DNA of 34,533 nucleotides from assembly GCA_944323685.1 (NCBI GenBank), contig CALUTJ010000024.1, positions 1 to 34,533 of the forward strand, written 5' to 3'. The stretch comes from Candidatus Gastranaerophilales bacterium (GTDB lineage: Bacteria; Cyanobacteriota; Vampirovibrionia; Gastranaerophilales; Gastranaerophilaceae). Shown here piece after piece: positions 1 to 8,756 of this stretch. Within the stretch, counting starts at the first letter, position 1. Every line of letters starts with the position of its first letter. The translations under genes and the position numbers were made by a program. The notes below the pieces were generated by a model, which had not been told where the DNA came from, did not search any database, and worked only from the letters and a program-made list of their open reading frames with translations.

Positions 1-318
1 CGCAAGCAAAAATTTGCACACTAATCCTTACTTTTTTTATTTCGACCAGGTTATGAAAAAACTTTAGGGAAAAATCACACTTTTTTACAAAAGTTAATAT
101 TTTAGCTTTAAATAATAAAAATAATTTGTATATGTAGCAACTATTTTTATTTATGTGTTTTTGATATCAACACAAGTCTATATTTAGATATATATTATAT
201 GTCGAAATTGTAATGTTTTTGTAAATTTTGGCAAATTTTAATATTTTTGTGCGATGATAAGATGTAGACTTGGTTTTATTATGTAGAATAAAAGCTTTAT
301 CAAAAGAGTGGAATAAAT
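1..318. other. AT-rich non-coding leader upstream of the autotransporter
   Basis: No convincing ORF lies here on either strand and the composition is strongly AT-rich. It must contain the promoter and 5' leader of the autotransporter gene. I could not pick a clear -35/-10 pair. A GAGTGGA ribosome-binding-like element lies about 8 bases before the start codon at 319. I see no RNA gene or strong hairpin. Confidence 0.5.
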
Positions 319-3300
319 ATGAAGAAGATTAATGCAAAACGTTTAAGAAAAAGTGTGGTTATGACAAGCGCCCTCATCTTATTTTTGTCGGGTGGCGGTG
401 CATTTGCCGATACCAATTGGGATAATTTTACAAATCAGGCAACAACAAGCCCTGCCAACATGCAGTTAAACAATAATGCTACTGCCAACAGTCAGCTGGC
501 TTTGCCTCCTGTCCCCGGTGGATATAAAATTAACGGTAACGGTCATACGATTACTGCTGACAATACAACAGTGCCTAGCGGTGGCAGCAATCCTTTTACG
601 GGTTCCGTTATTGATAACAGAGCTACAGACGACGGAGTTCCGACAACAACAATCACTGACACTAATTTTCAAGGTTCCGGTACACAAATTAACACAAGCG
701 GTGCCGCTATCAGCAACTCCGGTACAATGACAATAGAAGGCACAACCTCCGGCGGGGTTAATTTGCAAGAAGGTAAAATAAATGTTGATAACTTCAGCTC
801 TTCATTCAAAAATCATTCTGTCAGAGGTAACGGCGGTGCCATCGAAAACCAGGGCTCTATGATGATTTCAAATACACTGTTTGGCGGTGCGGACGGTGAT
901 GGAAACCATGCAGCGCAGTTAGGAGGTACGGACGGTTTCGGGGGTGCAATTGATAACAACATTGCCGGAGATACGGACGGACAATTAGATATATATAATT
1001 CCGCTTTTTCTTATAACAGTTCAGACAGCTTTGGCGGTGCAGTCGCAAACAGAAACGGTATTGTCAATATCTACAATTCTGTACTCAACAACAACTCTGC
1101 GGTAACTCAGGGCGGTGCTATCGTTAACGGTGCAACAACCTATGTTACAAACTCAAGTTTTAATAATAACAACGGCGGTAATTACGGCGGTGCAATTTCA
1201 AATGCGTTAACTATATCCGGACAGGTTGAAGATACAAGCAGTTATCTTGAAGTTGCAGGAGCAATTTTTAACGGAAATACCTCTTTAAACGGGGGCGGTG
1301 CTATTTTTAACGCCGGTACTACAAGCAGTGATATATCTCACACTCTTGTGGTGCGTAATTCAACATTTGAGAACAACACTGCAACTTTAGGCGGCCAGGG
1401 CGGTGCTATTTATAACAGCTTGCCGACAGGTGAAGGCGGAAGTGTATCAAATGCGCAAATTGATAACTCTGTGTTCAGAAATAATGGAGCTTCTGCCGGC
1501 GGTGCAATCACAAACACCGGCGTAATGACTATTTCAAATTCCGCTTTTGATTCAAATGGTGCTTATCATGCTTATGATGTGGTAGAGCAAAAATATGATG
1601 ATGACGTTTCCTATGCACAATACGGTGGTGCTATAAGAAACTTCCAGTCAGGAACAACAGGTACTATCGGTACTGTTGATACTAATTTACAGATAACAAA
1701 TACAACATTTACCAATAACATTGCTTCCATTCAGGGCGGGGCTTTATATAATGCCGGGGGTAATGTTGATCACAAGGCTACAGCTACTTTGACCAACGTT
1801 ACAATGACAGGCAACACAACTACAGCAGGTACTGTTGAATCCGGCGGTGCTATATACGGTGCTGCTAACTCTGTTACTAATATTGTAGCTTCCAAAAACG
1901 GTAAAACAACAATAGGTGTAACTCAGTACGGCGCTCCGATACCGGGTGCAAATGCATCAACAGATACAATAAGTTTTGTTGGTAATGCTGTAGGTAATTT
2001 TAATGCAGAGCAAAACGGTGTAATTGAGTTAAATACTGTTGTAAGAGGTGATGCTTCAAATAATGATTCCGTTATTAATATAAATAATGGTAACTACAGC
2101 GGTCTTGTCCATTTTAAAGGCGATGGCGGACGTGTTGAGAATGCTAACATTCACCTTTATAACGGTGAATTAAAATTTGATCACGATGCAAGCCTTACAT
2201 CAACAAACAATTTATATTTACACGGCGGTTTGTTGAACCTTTTAAATAACGAATATTCTTCTAATCAAATACATGCACAGTCTTTGCACTTGATGGGAGA
2301 TTCTCATATTAAACTGGACGTTGACCTTGGCGGGAAATATTCAAGCTCCGGGAATCCCGAAATGGACGCAATATTGAAGGCGAACTTCCCTAACGGAATT
2401 ACAAATGACGGTAACAATACTTTATTTATTGACCAGATGAAATCCGTATCGGAAGCAAAAACTGACAGCGTAAGAATTCTGTTTACCGATGCAGAAGCTC
2501 TTGTCGGCAATGTTGAATTGTCAAAAGGTGCTAATATCGTACAGGCTCCGATACATAAATATGAAGTAAAACAAGAAACTGTTCCTTATCCTACAATGAG
2601 CGGCGGCAGCACATCAGGTGTAGACCCCGGTGAATACTTTGTATTCAACAGAATCGGCGATTCTGACCCGATTATCTCGGCTCCTGTTGCGGCACAGGCT
2701 GCGTTCCTCTTGCAGGACAACATTTACAGACAGTCATTCGCTAACATGGATATGGTTACGCTAATGACACCGGAACAGAGAATGGCGTGGAAGATGAGAA
2801 ACAAATACGCTTCCGCTTATCATACTGGCGTGTTTGCACCGAACGTTATTCCTGAAGAAAGAGACGGTTTCTACATAAGACCGTTCGCTAACTTTGAAAA
2901 TGTTCCTCTCAAAAACGGGCCAAAAGTATCTAACGTATTTTACGGTACTTTAATCGGCGGTGAATCCGACCTTATTGAACTCGGACACGGCTGGGACGGA
3001 AATTTCTCGTTCTTCGGTGCTTACCACGGTTCGCATCAGGCTTACAACGGTGTTGATATCTGGCAAAACGGCGGTTCAATCGGCGGTGTTGCAACAGCTT
3101 ACAAAGGCAACTTCTGGACAGGTATTACAGCTAACATCGGCGCAAGTGCCGCTCAATCAAGCCATATGTTTGGTAATGACGACTTCCCGATATTAATGAC
3201 AGGTGCAGCATGGAAATCTGGTTATAACTTCGGTTTGTTTAACAACAAAATGGTTATCCAGCCAAGCTACATGATGAGCTATACTATGGTTAACGTATTT

Positions 3301-3633
3301 GATTACACAACCTCTACCGGAGTAAGAGTTACACAGGATCCTCTGCACGCAATAGAAATCATACCCGGTTTGAGAATCATCGGAAACCTTAAAAACGGCT
3401 GGCAGCCATACCTCGGTGTAAATATGACATGGAACCTTATGGACAGAACTAAATTCTATGCTGATGACGTTGCTTTGACAGAACTTTCAGTTAAACCTTA
3501 TGTTGAATACGGCGTCGGTATTATGAAACGTCAGGGTGACAGATTTACCGGTTTCGGTCAGGCTATGATAAGAAACGGCGGTAGAAACGGTATTGCGTTT
3601 ACCCTCGGTATGAGATGGGCATTAGGTCACTAA
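319..3633 (+). CDS. Pmp-like autotransporter with GGA(I/V/L)/FxxN repeats
   Basis: Predicted outer-membrane autotransporter (type Va secretion). Residues 1-30 form a signal peptide: KKINAKRLRK, a hydrophobic core, and likely cleavage after AFA. The passenger, roughly residues 31-760, is Asn/Gly/Thr-rich with about eleven GGA[I/V/L] motifs, many preceded by FxxN (for example FENN, FRNN, FTNN). This is the signature of the right-handed beta-helix passengers of chlamydial polymorphic membrane proteins. From about residue 850 (GFYIRPF) to 1104, alternating aromatic/glycine beta-strands match an autotransporter barrel. The last residues are GMRWALGH, so the protein ends in His rather than the usual terminal Phe/Trp. 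It stands alone and is followed by a terminator. The class is clear; the ligand or role (adhesion is typical of the family) is unknown. Confidence 0.9.
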   Translation: MKKINAKRLRKSVVMTSALILFLSGGGAFADTNWDNFTNQATTSPANMQLNNNATANSQLALPPVPGGYKINGNGHTITADNTTVPSGGSNPFTGSVIDNRATDDGVPTTTITDTNFQGSGTQINTSGAAISNSGTMTIEGTTSGGVNLQEGKINVDNFSSSFKNHSVRGNGGAIENQGSMMISNTLFGGADGDGNHAAQLGGTDGFGGAIDNNIAGDTDGQLDIYNSAFSYNSSDSFGGAVANRNGIVNIYNSVLNNNSAVTQGGAIVNGATTYVTNSSFNNNNGGNYGGAISNALTISGQVEDTSSYLEVAGAIFNGNTSLNGGGAIFNAGTTSSDISHTLVVRNSTFENNTATLGGQGGAIYNSLPTGEGGSVSNAQIDNSVFRNNGASAGGAITNTGVMTISNSAFDSNGAYHAYDVVEQKYDDDVSYAQYGGAIRNFQSGTTGTIGTVDTNLQITNTTFTNNIASIQGGALYNAGGNVDHKATATLTNVTMTGNTTTAGTVESGGAIYGAANSVTNIVASKNGKTTIGVTQYGAPIPGANASTDTISFVGNAVGNFNAEQNGVIELNTVVRGDASNNDSVININNGNYSGLVHFKGDGGRVENANIHLYNGELKFDHDASLTSTNNLYLHGGLLNLLNNEYSSNQIHAQSLHLMGDSHIKLDVDLGGKYSSSGNPEMDAILKANFPNGITNDGNNTLFIDQMKSVSEAKTDSVRILFTDAEALVGNVELSKGANIVQAPIHKYEVKQETVPYPTMSGGSTSGVDPGEYFVFNRIGDSDPIISAPVAAQAAFLLQDNIYRQSFANMDMVTLMTPEQRMAWKMRNKYASAYHTGVFAPNVIPEERDGFYIRPFANFENVPLKNGPKVSNVFYGTLIGGESDLIELGHGWDGNFSFFGAYHGSHQAYNGVDIWQNGGSIGGVATAYKGNFWTGITANIGASAAQSSHMFGNDDFPILMTGAAWKSGYNFGLFNNKMVIQPSYMMSYTMVNVFDYTTSTGVRVTQDPLHAIEIIPGLRIIGNLKNGWQPYLGVNMTWNLMDRTKFYADDVALTELSVKPYVEYGVGIMKRQGDRFTGFGQAMIRNGGRNGIAFTLGMRWALGH

Positions 3634-3684
3634 TATTTAAGAAATGTTAAGATAACTTAATAATCTCAAAACTATGATAAAGAG

Positions 3685-3713
3685 AGCGTTTAGGGTAACT
3701 AAACGCTTTTTTT
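3685..3713 (+). terminator. Rho-independent terminator of the autotransporter gene
   Basis: A perfect 9-bp stem, AGCGTTTAG / CTAAACGCT, with a GGTAA loop is followed directly by a run of T. It lies about 50 bases after the autotransporter stop codon. Confidence 0.9.
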
Positions 3714-3834
3714 GTTAATCTTTTTTATTAACTTTTGGCAATTTTCGATTCTAAAAATTTTTCATGTAAGTATAGAGGATTTTATATTCTTTACTAGACT
3801 ATTTTGAGAGGAAAACTAAAGAAAGGGTATTTAC

Positions 3835-5796
3835 ATGAGCGGAGAAATTTCAAGATTAAATGCAACAGAACCCATGAGCAGAAAAGAAAGAAAAGCTGCT
3901 GAAAAAGCTGAAGAAGCTCGTAAAGAACAAGAAAGACAAAATGTTGCAGCAAAATTAATTGCACAGTTATCTAATCAGGAAGAATATGCAAACTTAGAAA
4001 CTGATGACTTAGAAAAGAAACTTAAAGCCGAATTAAAAGAAAGATACAAAGATACAGACAAAGATATGTATAAATCTTCTTTAAAAGCTTTAGACAACGC
4101 AATAGAAAAAACTGAAGAAGCCAGAGAAGCATATGCTCAGCAATTAGTAAGAAGAATTGCAGGTATGGCTCCTTACACAGATGACAAAGAAGTAAGAGCC
4201 TTTGTAAGAGCAGGCCTTGCTGCTGAATTTGAGGAAGGCAATATTTCTAAAGAAGTTTATGACTACGCAAGAAAATATGGTGAAACCAAAAAAGGCACTC
4301 ACTTCTTCAAATCAGTATGGAGAGGCGTATTCGGCGGAACTAAAGAATCTTCCGAAGTATACAGATCAGTCGGACAAAACAACAACGTTGAAGAAATCAG
4401 AAACAACGGAAAACCGCTTGAACTTGATGCAGAATTACAGGCTAAATTGAAAAAAGCCGGCATCACAAAAGAAATGGTTTACCAGATAGGTGACAACTTA
4501 GTCGGTTCAGAAGCCGTAGTATCTTACTCAAACAAAAAGGTACAGGCAGGCGAAGCACAGTTTATTGCAGATGCTTTTGATGAATTTGCTCTGAAAAACG
4601 GTGTTTCTGATGTAGACTTTACTGATAAAGAAGCAAAACAGATTATGAAAGCTGCCGGTTACGGTATTGAAAAGAAAATTGATGCCAAGAAAGTAATCAG
4701 AGATGCAGCAACAGTCGGCATTCCGTCAGCAGCAGCAGGTATCCCGCTTATTACAACTCAGACACAAAACGTTAACCTCGGTGAAGGTTTAGGCAAAATA
4801 AGCCAATCACAAAAGGTTGTATTAGGCCCTGTTGTAACAGCAGCCCTCGGTACGGCATTAGGAACATTAGGTTCAATTAAAGAACAGGCTGTAAGAGTCG
4901 AAGACAAAGCAATTCCTGTACACATCGATGACAGTATTAAAACATTCGACGACTATGCAGCATTTATCAAAAAGTCTGATTCATTCCCGTCAAAACAGGC
5001 AAAAGCTATGGCAATGAAAATTGCAGCATACTATACAACTGAAGACGGCACATTATTAAAAGATAAGTTAATTGATGCATACAGACACGCAGGCGGTTCA
5101 GCTGACGTTGATGACACACAAAATGCAGATTACAGCGATGCAAGTGTACTCAACCACAGAGAAGCATTAGCTCTGTTAACAAAACTCGAATCAGGTAAAA
5201 TCAAAGTTGACAAACCTGAACCTCCGAAACCGGAACCGGAAGAACGCGATGTACTCATCCAATCTGAAGAATATGTAGAAAAAGTTGACGAAACAAGCTG
5301 CTACAAAGTTAAATCAGGTGATAACTGGAACTCCGTAGTCATAGGTAAATACAAACCGAAAACTAATGAAGACAGAAAAGCTCTTATCAGAATATTGAAA
5401 GATGCAACATTCGAAGAAATGAAAAAATCAGGTACTTTACCTAAAGGTATAACATCTTCAAGAGATGCATTCTTCCCGAAAGTAGGCGATGAATTATGTA
5501 TCCCTTCTGAAATCACTCTTCCGAACGGCAACAAATATACATATCTTGAAGAAGGAAAGGTAATTTCTGAAGCTCCAAGCAAGAACTACAAAGGTGCAAC
5601 TTACAAAGCAAATTCTAATCCATTCTTAACAGAAAGAAAAGGCACAACCTGGGGTTCATATGCACAAGAAGGGCCGCTCGCAGAAGGCACCACTGAAGAA
5701 AAAGCAAGACAGGCTGCTAATGACTATAAAAAAGAACAAGAAGCCAAAGGCAGAAAGGTAACTGTTAGCGAACATCATTATCCGATTGAAAAATAA
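3835..5796 (+). CDS. Large uncharacterised protein with C-terminal LysM-like segment
   Basis: No family recognised for the whole 653-residue protein. Residues 1-100 are highly charged (Lys/Glu/Ala-rich) and probably helical or coiled coil, with no signal peptide. Around residues 290-347 there are two weakly hydrophobic Ala/Gly/Ile/Val-rich stretches that could be membrane-associated. A Pro/Glu linker (KPEPPKPEPEE) at about 460-472 precedes a segment at 490-560 (CYKVKSGDNWNSVV ... VGDELCIP). This resembles a LysM peptidoglycan-binding module enlarged by an insertion, with a Cys at each end. A GAAAGGG ribosome site lies about 9 bases before the ATG. The gene is monocistronic between two terminators and convergent with the next gene. 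A cell-envelope role is inference from the LysM-like part only. Confidence 0.75.
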   Translation: MSGEISRLNATEPMSRKERKAAEKAEEARKEQERQNVAAKLIAQLSNQEEYANLETDDLEKKLKAELKERYKDTDKDMYKSSLKALDNAIEKTEEAREAYAQQLVRRIAGMAPYTDDKEVRAFVRAGLAAEFEEGNISKEVYDYARKYGETKKGTHFFKSVWRGVFGGTKESSEVYRSVGQNNNVEEIRNNGKPLELDAELQAKLKKAGITKEMVYQIGDNLVGSEAVVSYSNKKVQAGEAQFIADAFDEFALKNGVSDVDFTDKEAKQIMKAAGYGIEKKIDAKKVIRDAATVGIPSAAAGIPLITTQTQNVNLGEGLGKISQSQKVVLGPVVTAALGTALGTLGSIKEQAVRVEDKAIPVHIDDSIKTFDDYAAFIKKSDSFPSKQAKAMAMKIAAYYTTEDGTLLKDKLIDAYRHAGGSADVDDTQNADYSDASVLNHREALALLTKLESGKIKVDKPEPPKPEPEERDVLIQSEEYVEKVDETSCYKVKSGDNWNSVVIGKYKPKTNEDRKALIRILKDATFEEMKKSGTLPKGITSSRDAFFPKVGDELCIPSEITLPNGNKYTYLEEGKVISEAPSKNYKGATYKANSNPFLTERKGTTWGSYAQEGPLAEGTTEEKARQAANDYKKEQEAKGRKVTVSEHHYPIEK

Positions 5797-5842
5797 TCAC
5801 TAACGGTAAATATCCAAAAACTCTCAAAAAAAGTCAAATATA

Positions 5843-5876
5843 AGCCCTCCGAGAATTATCTCCGGGGGCTTTATTT
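5843..5876 (+). terminator. Terminator-like hairpin after the LysM-like gene
   Basis: Imperfect 12-bp stem (AGCCCTCCGAGA / TCTCCGGGGGCT, one G-T wobble and one mismatch) with an ATTA loop and a T-rich tail, about 47 bases after the stop codon at 5796. Confidence 0.65.
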
Positions 5877-5892
5877 TAACAATAGGTAAATT

Positions 5893-5930
5893 AAAACCCC
5901 GTACCAAAGATTTAGTACGGGGTTTTTTAT
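5893..5930. terminator. Bidirectional terminator between convergent genes
   Basis: A perfect 12-bp stem AAAACCCCGTAC / GTACGGGGTTTT is followed by more T on the plus strand, and on the minus strand by TTTTAATTT. It can end the minus-strand coiled-coil gene and act as a second stop for the plus-strand gene. Confidence 0.85.
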
Positions 5931-5953
5931 TAAGCAGTTTAATTAAATGCTTA

Positions 5954-8353
5954 TTAGTTGTATCTCCAACCCTGGTGATAGTAGTTTGCACCTGCGGATC
6001 TTGTACCCGGTGTTTCTGTACCAGATTGAGCATCTTTAATTAAGTCAATTAATTGCTGCATTTGTTCTGCTGTTGGCGGTTGTTGGTTTTGAATCAATGT
6101 TCTTATTTCGCTTACAAGGCTTGTAAGTTCTGACATATCAACCGATGAACCGCTGCCGCCGCCAGATGTGTTGAGGTTAGCAACAAGGTTAACCAGAGTT
6201 TCTATCAATGCGTTTGTTCTTGTAAGGTCAGGTTTTGTGTTAACAAAGAAGTTTTCTAAGTCTTCACTGGTAATAACGTGACCTAATTTTTCGTTGATTT
6301 CATTCAAGATATCTGTGTAATCAGGAATGATGTCTTTCAACTGTTCGATTGTCAGGCTGCCGCCGTCACCTTTGCCCATATTTTCAAAGATTGCCTGCAA
6401 TACTGCGTATTGTTCCTGTCTTTGTTGTTCTGCTTTTTGCAGGTATTCAGTATAGCTGTCGGCGTATGTCTGGAAGGCAGTTTTGTTAACCATATTGTCG
6501 CCGATTTTGGAAATTTCATCCAACAATTTATTTCCGTATGTTGTTGCAGAACTCATAGCGGCATCAAATTGGTCTTTGATTGCATTACCAGTTGTAACAA
6601 TAGCATCTAAAGAACCTTGCATTGTAGCTAATTGAGCAAGAACCTCTTCAAGGTTTGCGTTTACTTGAGCACTGTTATTGTTGCTTGAGTTTTGGAAGTC
6701 TTTAATTGCATCTACAACAGCCTGCATAGCTTCTGCGTCGCCGCTCAGGTCGAGGTTTGCAACAAGGTTAACCAGAGTTTCTATCAATGCGTTTGTTCTT
6801 GTAAGGTCTGTTTTGTGAGCTTCAAGAGCTGCATTGAGGTCGCCTACGGTGATTTGACCGCCGGAAATATTTTCCAGATAGCCTTTGATTTCTTCGTACA
6901 TAGGTCCAAGCATATCCTGTACCTGGTCGATTGTTAATGTTTTTTGGTTAATCTGGTTCAGTTGAGCACCGATTTCGTCCATTTTTTGCGAAATTTCTAA
7001 AGTAGTTTCGTTGTTCTTTTCTTGATTTGCGATTACTTTATCCAATTTGCTGTTGATGCTGCCTATGCCGTCATTGATATCGCCTAAACCGTCAATAATA
7101 GCTTGTTGGTTGTTTTCAAAGTTAGCGTTCAATTTGCCGACCTCATCAGAAAGTTTGTTAATTGCATCAAGGATAGCCCCTGTGTTAGCTTCAATTTGAC
7201 CTAACAGTCCGATGATTTGATCAAGTGCTTCACCTGCTGTCAATTGACCCTGATTGATAGCATTCAGGATTGCATCAAGTTTGGCATTGAGTTCTGTATC
7301 ACCTGCAGTAGAATTTTTGAGTTCGTTAAGGATTGCGCTCAACAAGGCGTGTTCTGTAAGTTCGCCTTCTTGATATTTTTGAATGAATTCATCAATTTTA
7401 CCTGCAAGATCAGGGAATTCTGACTTGATTTGGTCAACGGCATCTTTTAAGTTGTCGAGTTTGCCGTCAATGCTTGATAACAATTCGATAATTTGTGCAA
7501 GCATTTCTGATTCTGTAATCTGACCGCTTTCGAATTTCTGTGACAGGTTATTGATTGCGGCTAAAATATCAGAGCTTATGCTGCCGTTATTCTTGATTTC
7601 GTTGAGAATATTTTCAAGCATTTCTGATTTTGTTGAATCGCCTTTTTTGTAATCATTGTAGAAATCAAGAACTGTGTTATAAAGATTTTTGTTTGTGTTG
7701 TCGAGTGATTCCAACAATTTTTCCATGTTAATAAGAGTTTGGTTTTGTTCGTTATTAGCCTGGATAATTTGTTCTAATTTATCAGCTGCATCACCCTGAC
7801 CTGCAATAATTGCATCTAATTTAGCAAGGAATTCCTGGTCATTAGAGTTAGCCTGTTCAAGTAGAGCAACTATACGATACATTGCTGATTCGATAGATGC
7901 TGTTGTACCGTCAATGCTGCTGATGATTGAAGTGATTTCCTGGTTTTGTGCAATTATATCCTGTACAAGTTTAATTAACTGTTTGTTATCAGAGTTCATT
8001 TCTTTTAAATAATTCAACATTTCCTGTTGATTAGCAATCTGCTGCTGCTGTAATTTCATCATGGCGTCTAATTTTTCTAAAATTTGAGACATATCAAAAT
8101 CAACGTTTTGTTCCTGATCAACGCAGCTTGTTAATGACCCTGCAGCTACACCTGCACCGAGAGTGGCGCCTGTAACTTTCATAAGACCTAGAACGTAGCC
8201 TGCAAGAGCACTGTCTCTTATTTTTGCCATAAGTGTTTTTTCTTCTTCTGTCATTTCAGGTTCAACAGAGGGACCCTTAGGAGCTTCTTTTGAAGTTTGG
8301 TTAACTTCTGTCTTTTTAGGAAGCTTGTTGAAATTAATACCATCAATAGTCAT
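5954..8353 (-). CDS. Very long coiled-coil protein with internal lipobox-like motif
   Basis: Function unknown. Residues 1-48 are polar and carry the short motif INFNKLP. Residues about 49-73 are a hydrophobic Gly/Ala-rich segment ending in L74-T75-S76-C77, which fits a lipobox, but with an unusually long N-terminal region. From about residue 80 to 770 the protein is almost all heptad-like Leu/Ile/Asn/Gln/Glu helix with no enzymatic motif, made of loosely repeated units of the type QI(I/L)xLLxxI and EMLxxIL. The block LTRTNALIETLVNLVANL occurs twice (about 515-532 and 708-725). A good AAAGGAG ribosome site sits 9 bases before the ATG. Family resemblance is to generic coiled-coil or methyl-accepting-like helices only. 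A surface-tethered fibre or scaffold is inference. Confidence 0.8.
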   Translation of the reverse strand: MTIDGINFNKLPKKTEVNQTSKEAPKGPSVEPEMTEEEKTLMAKIRDSALAGYVLGLMKVTGATLGAGVAAGSLTSCVDQEQNVDFDMSQILEKLDAMMKLQQQQIANQQEMLNYLKEMNSDNKQLIKLVQDIIAQNQEITSIISSIDGTTASIESAMYRIVALLEQANSNDQEFLAKLDAIIAGQGDAADKLEQIIQANNEQNQTLINMEKLLESLDNTNKNLYNTVLDFYNDYKKGDSTKSEMLENILNEIKNNGSISSDILAAINNLSQKFESGQITESEMLAQIIELLSSIDGKLDNLKDAVDQIKSEFPDLAGKIDEFIQKYQEGELTEHALLSAILNELKNSTAGDTELNAKLDAILNAINQGQLTAGEALDQIIGLLGQIEANTGAILDAINKLSDEVGKLNANFENNQQAIIDGLGDINDGIGSINSKLDKVIANQEKNNETTLEISQKMDEIGAQLNQINQKTLTIDQVQDMLGPMYEEIKGYLENISGGQITVGDLNAALEAHKTDLTRTNALIETLVNLVANLDLSGDAEAMQAVVDAIKDFQNSSNNNSAQVNANLEEVLAQLATMQGSLDAIVTTGNAIKDQFDAAMSSATTYGNKLLDEISKIGDNMVNKTAFQTYADSYTEYLQKAEQQRQEQYAVLQAIFENMGKGDGGSLTIEQLKDIIPDYTDILNEINEKLGHVITSEDLENFFVNTKPDLTRTNALIETLVNLVANLNTSGGGSGSSVDMSELTSLVSEIRTLIQNQQPPTAEQMQQLIDLIKDAQSGTETPGTRSAGANYYHQGWRYN
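6181..6229. repeat. 49-bp direct repeat, copy 1 (inside the coiled-coil gene)
   Basis: This stretch is identical to 6760-6808. It encodes the repeated TRTNALIETLVNLVA block in the same frame. Confidence 0.95.
6760..6808. repeat. 49-bp direct repeat, copy 2 (inside the coiled-coil gene)
   Basis: Identical to 6181-6229 and 579 bp (193 codons) away, so recombination between the copies would stay in frame. Confidence 0.95.
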
Positions 8354-8509
8354 TTAATTTTACTCCTTTTTTAGTTATTAATGTTGTGGTGCCTAATAGA
8401 AATACGCTGAAGAAATTTATTTGCGCATATTTTTTATTTATGTAAAAAATCTTTACAATTTTCGGCTAGAACGCGGGAAAAACTTGACAAAAATTTTTAC
8501 ACTTACTTG

Positions 8510-8670
8510 TTACTTTACTGCAATAACTTCGATTTCTATGAGGGCTCCCTGGGGAGGTCTTTCACTGCAAAGCAGGAAGGAGCCGATTGTCACCAGTGAA
8601 GTTATTCCGCATAAATTAATAAATTCAGCAAAACCGCTCATCTCTTAAAAAAGCATGAAACCTTCACTAT
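8510..8670 (-). pseudogene. Decayed ridA remnant (3' half)
   Basis: Read on the minus strand, this region aligns with the 3' half of the intact ridA just upstream (8757-9137). It contains matches to TCATGCTTTTT-AAGAGATG, TTTTGC(C/T)GAATTT and GGNGC(G/C)CT(T/C)(A/G)T(T/A)GAAAT. Its conceptual end is QGALIEIEVIAVK followed by TAA; intact RidA reads KGALVEIEVIAICN. A one-base loss in the TTTTTAAAA tract shifts the frame, the middle has diverged or shifted again, and no start codon or 5' half is recognisable. Its terminus (IAVK) is closer to common RidA endings than the intact copy's, so it is probably a diverged paralogue and not a fresh tandem copy. Confidence 0.8.
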
Positions 8671-8756
8671 TATATAAATACCCAATTTTTTAATTTTTAA
8701 ACATTTTTTATGGGTTTAATGCCAAAATATGAAGAAATTGTTACAATTATCACTTT
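8671..8756. other. AT-rich spacer after ridA
   Basis: This is the 3' end of the ilvA-ridA transcript. I see no clear stem-loop with a T-run on the minus strand, so how transcription ends here is not evident. Confidence 0.4.

Noticed and set aside
6181-6808. 49-bp repeats as mobile element or CRISPR
   Set aside because: They lie in frame within one coding sequence, only two copies, no spacers or transposase.
8421-8648. 75-residue plus-strand ORF in the spacer near ridA
   Set aside because: It runs antisense to the ridA remnant, has no ribosome site and no family features; the minus-strand RidA match explains the sequence.
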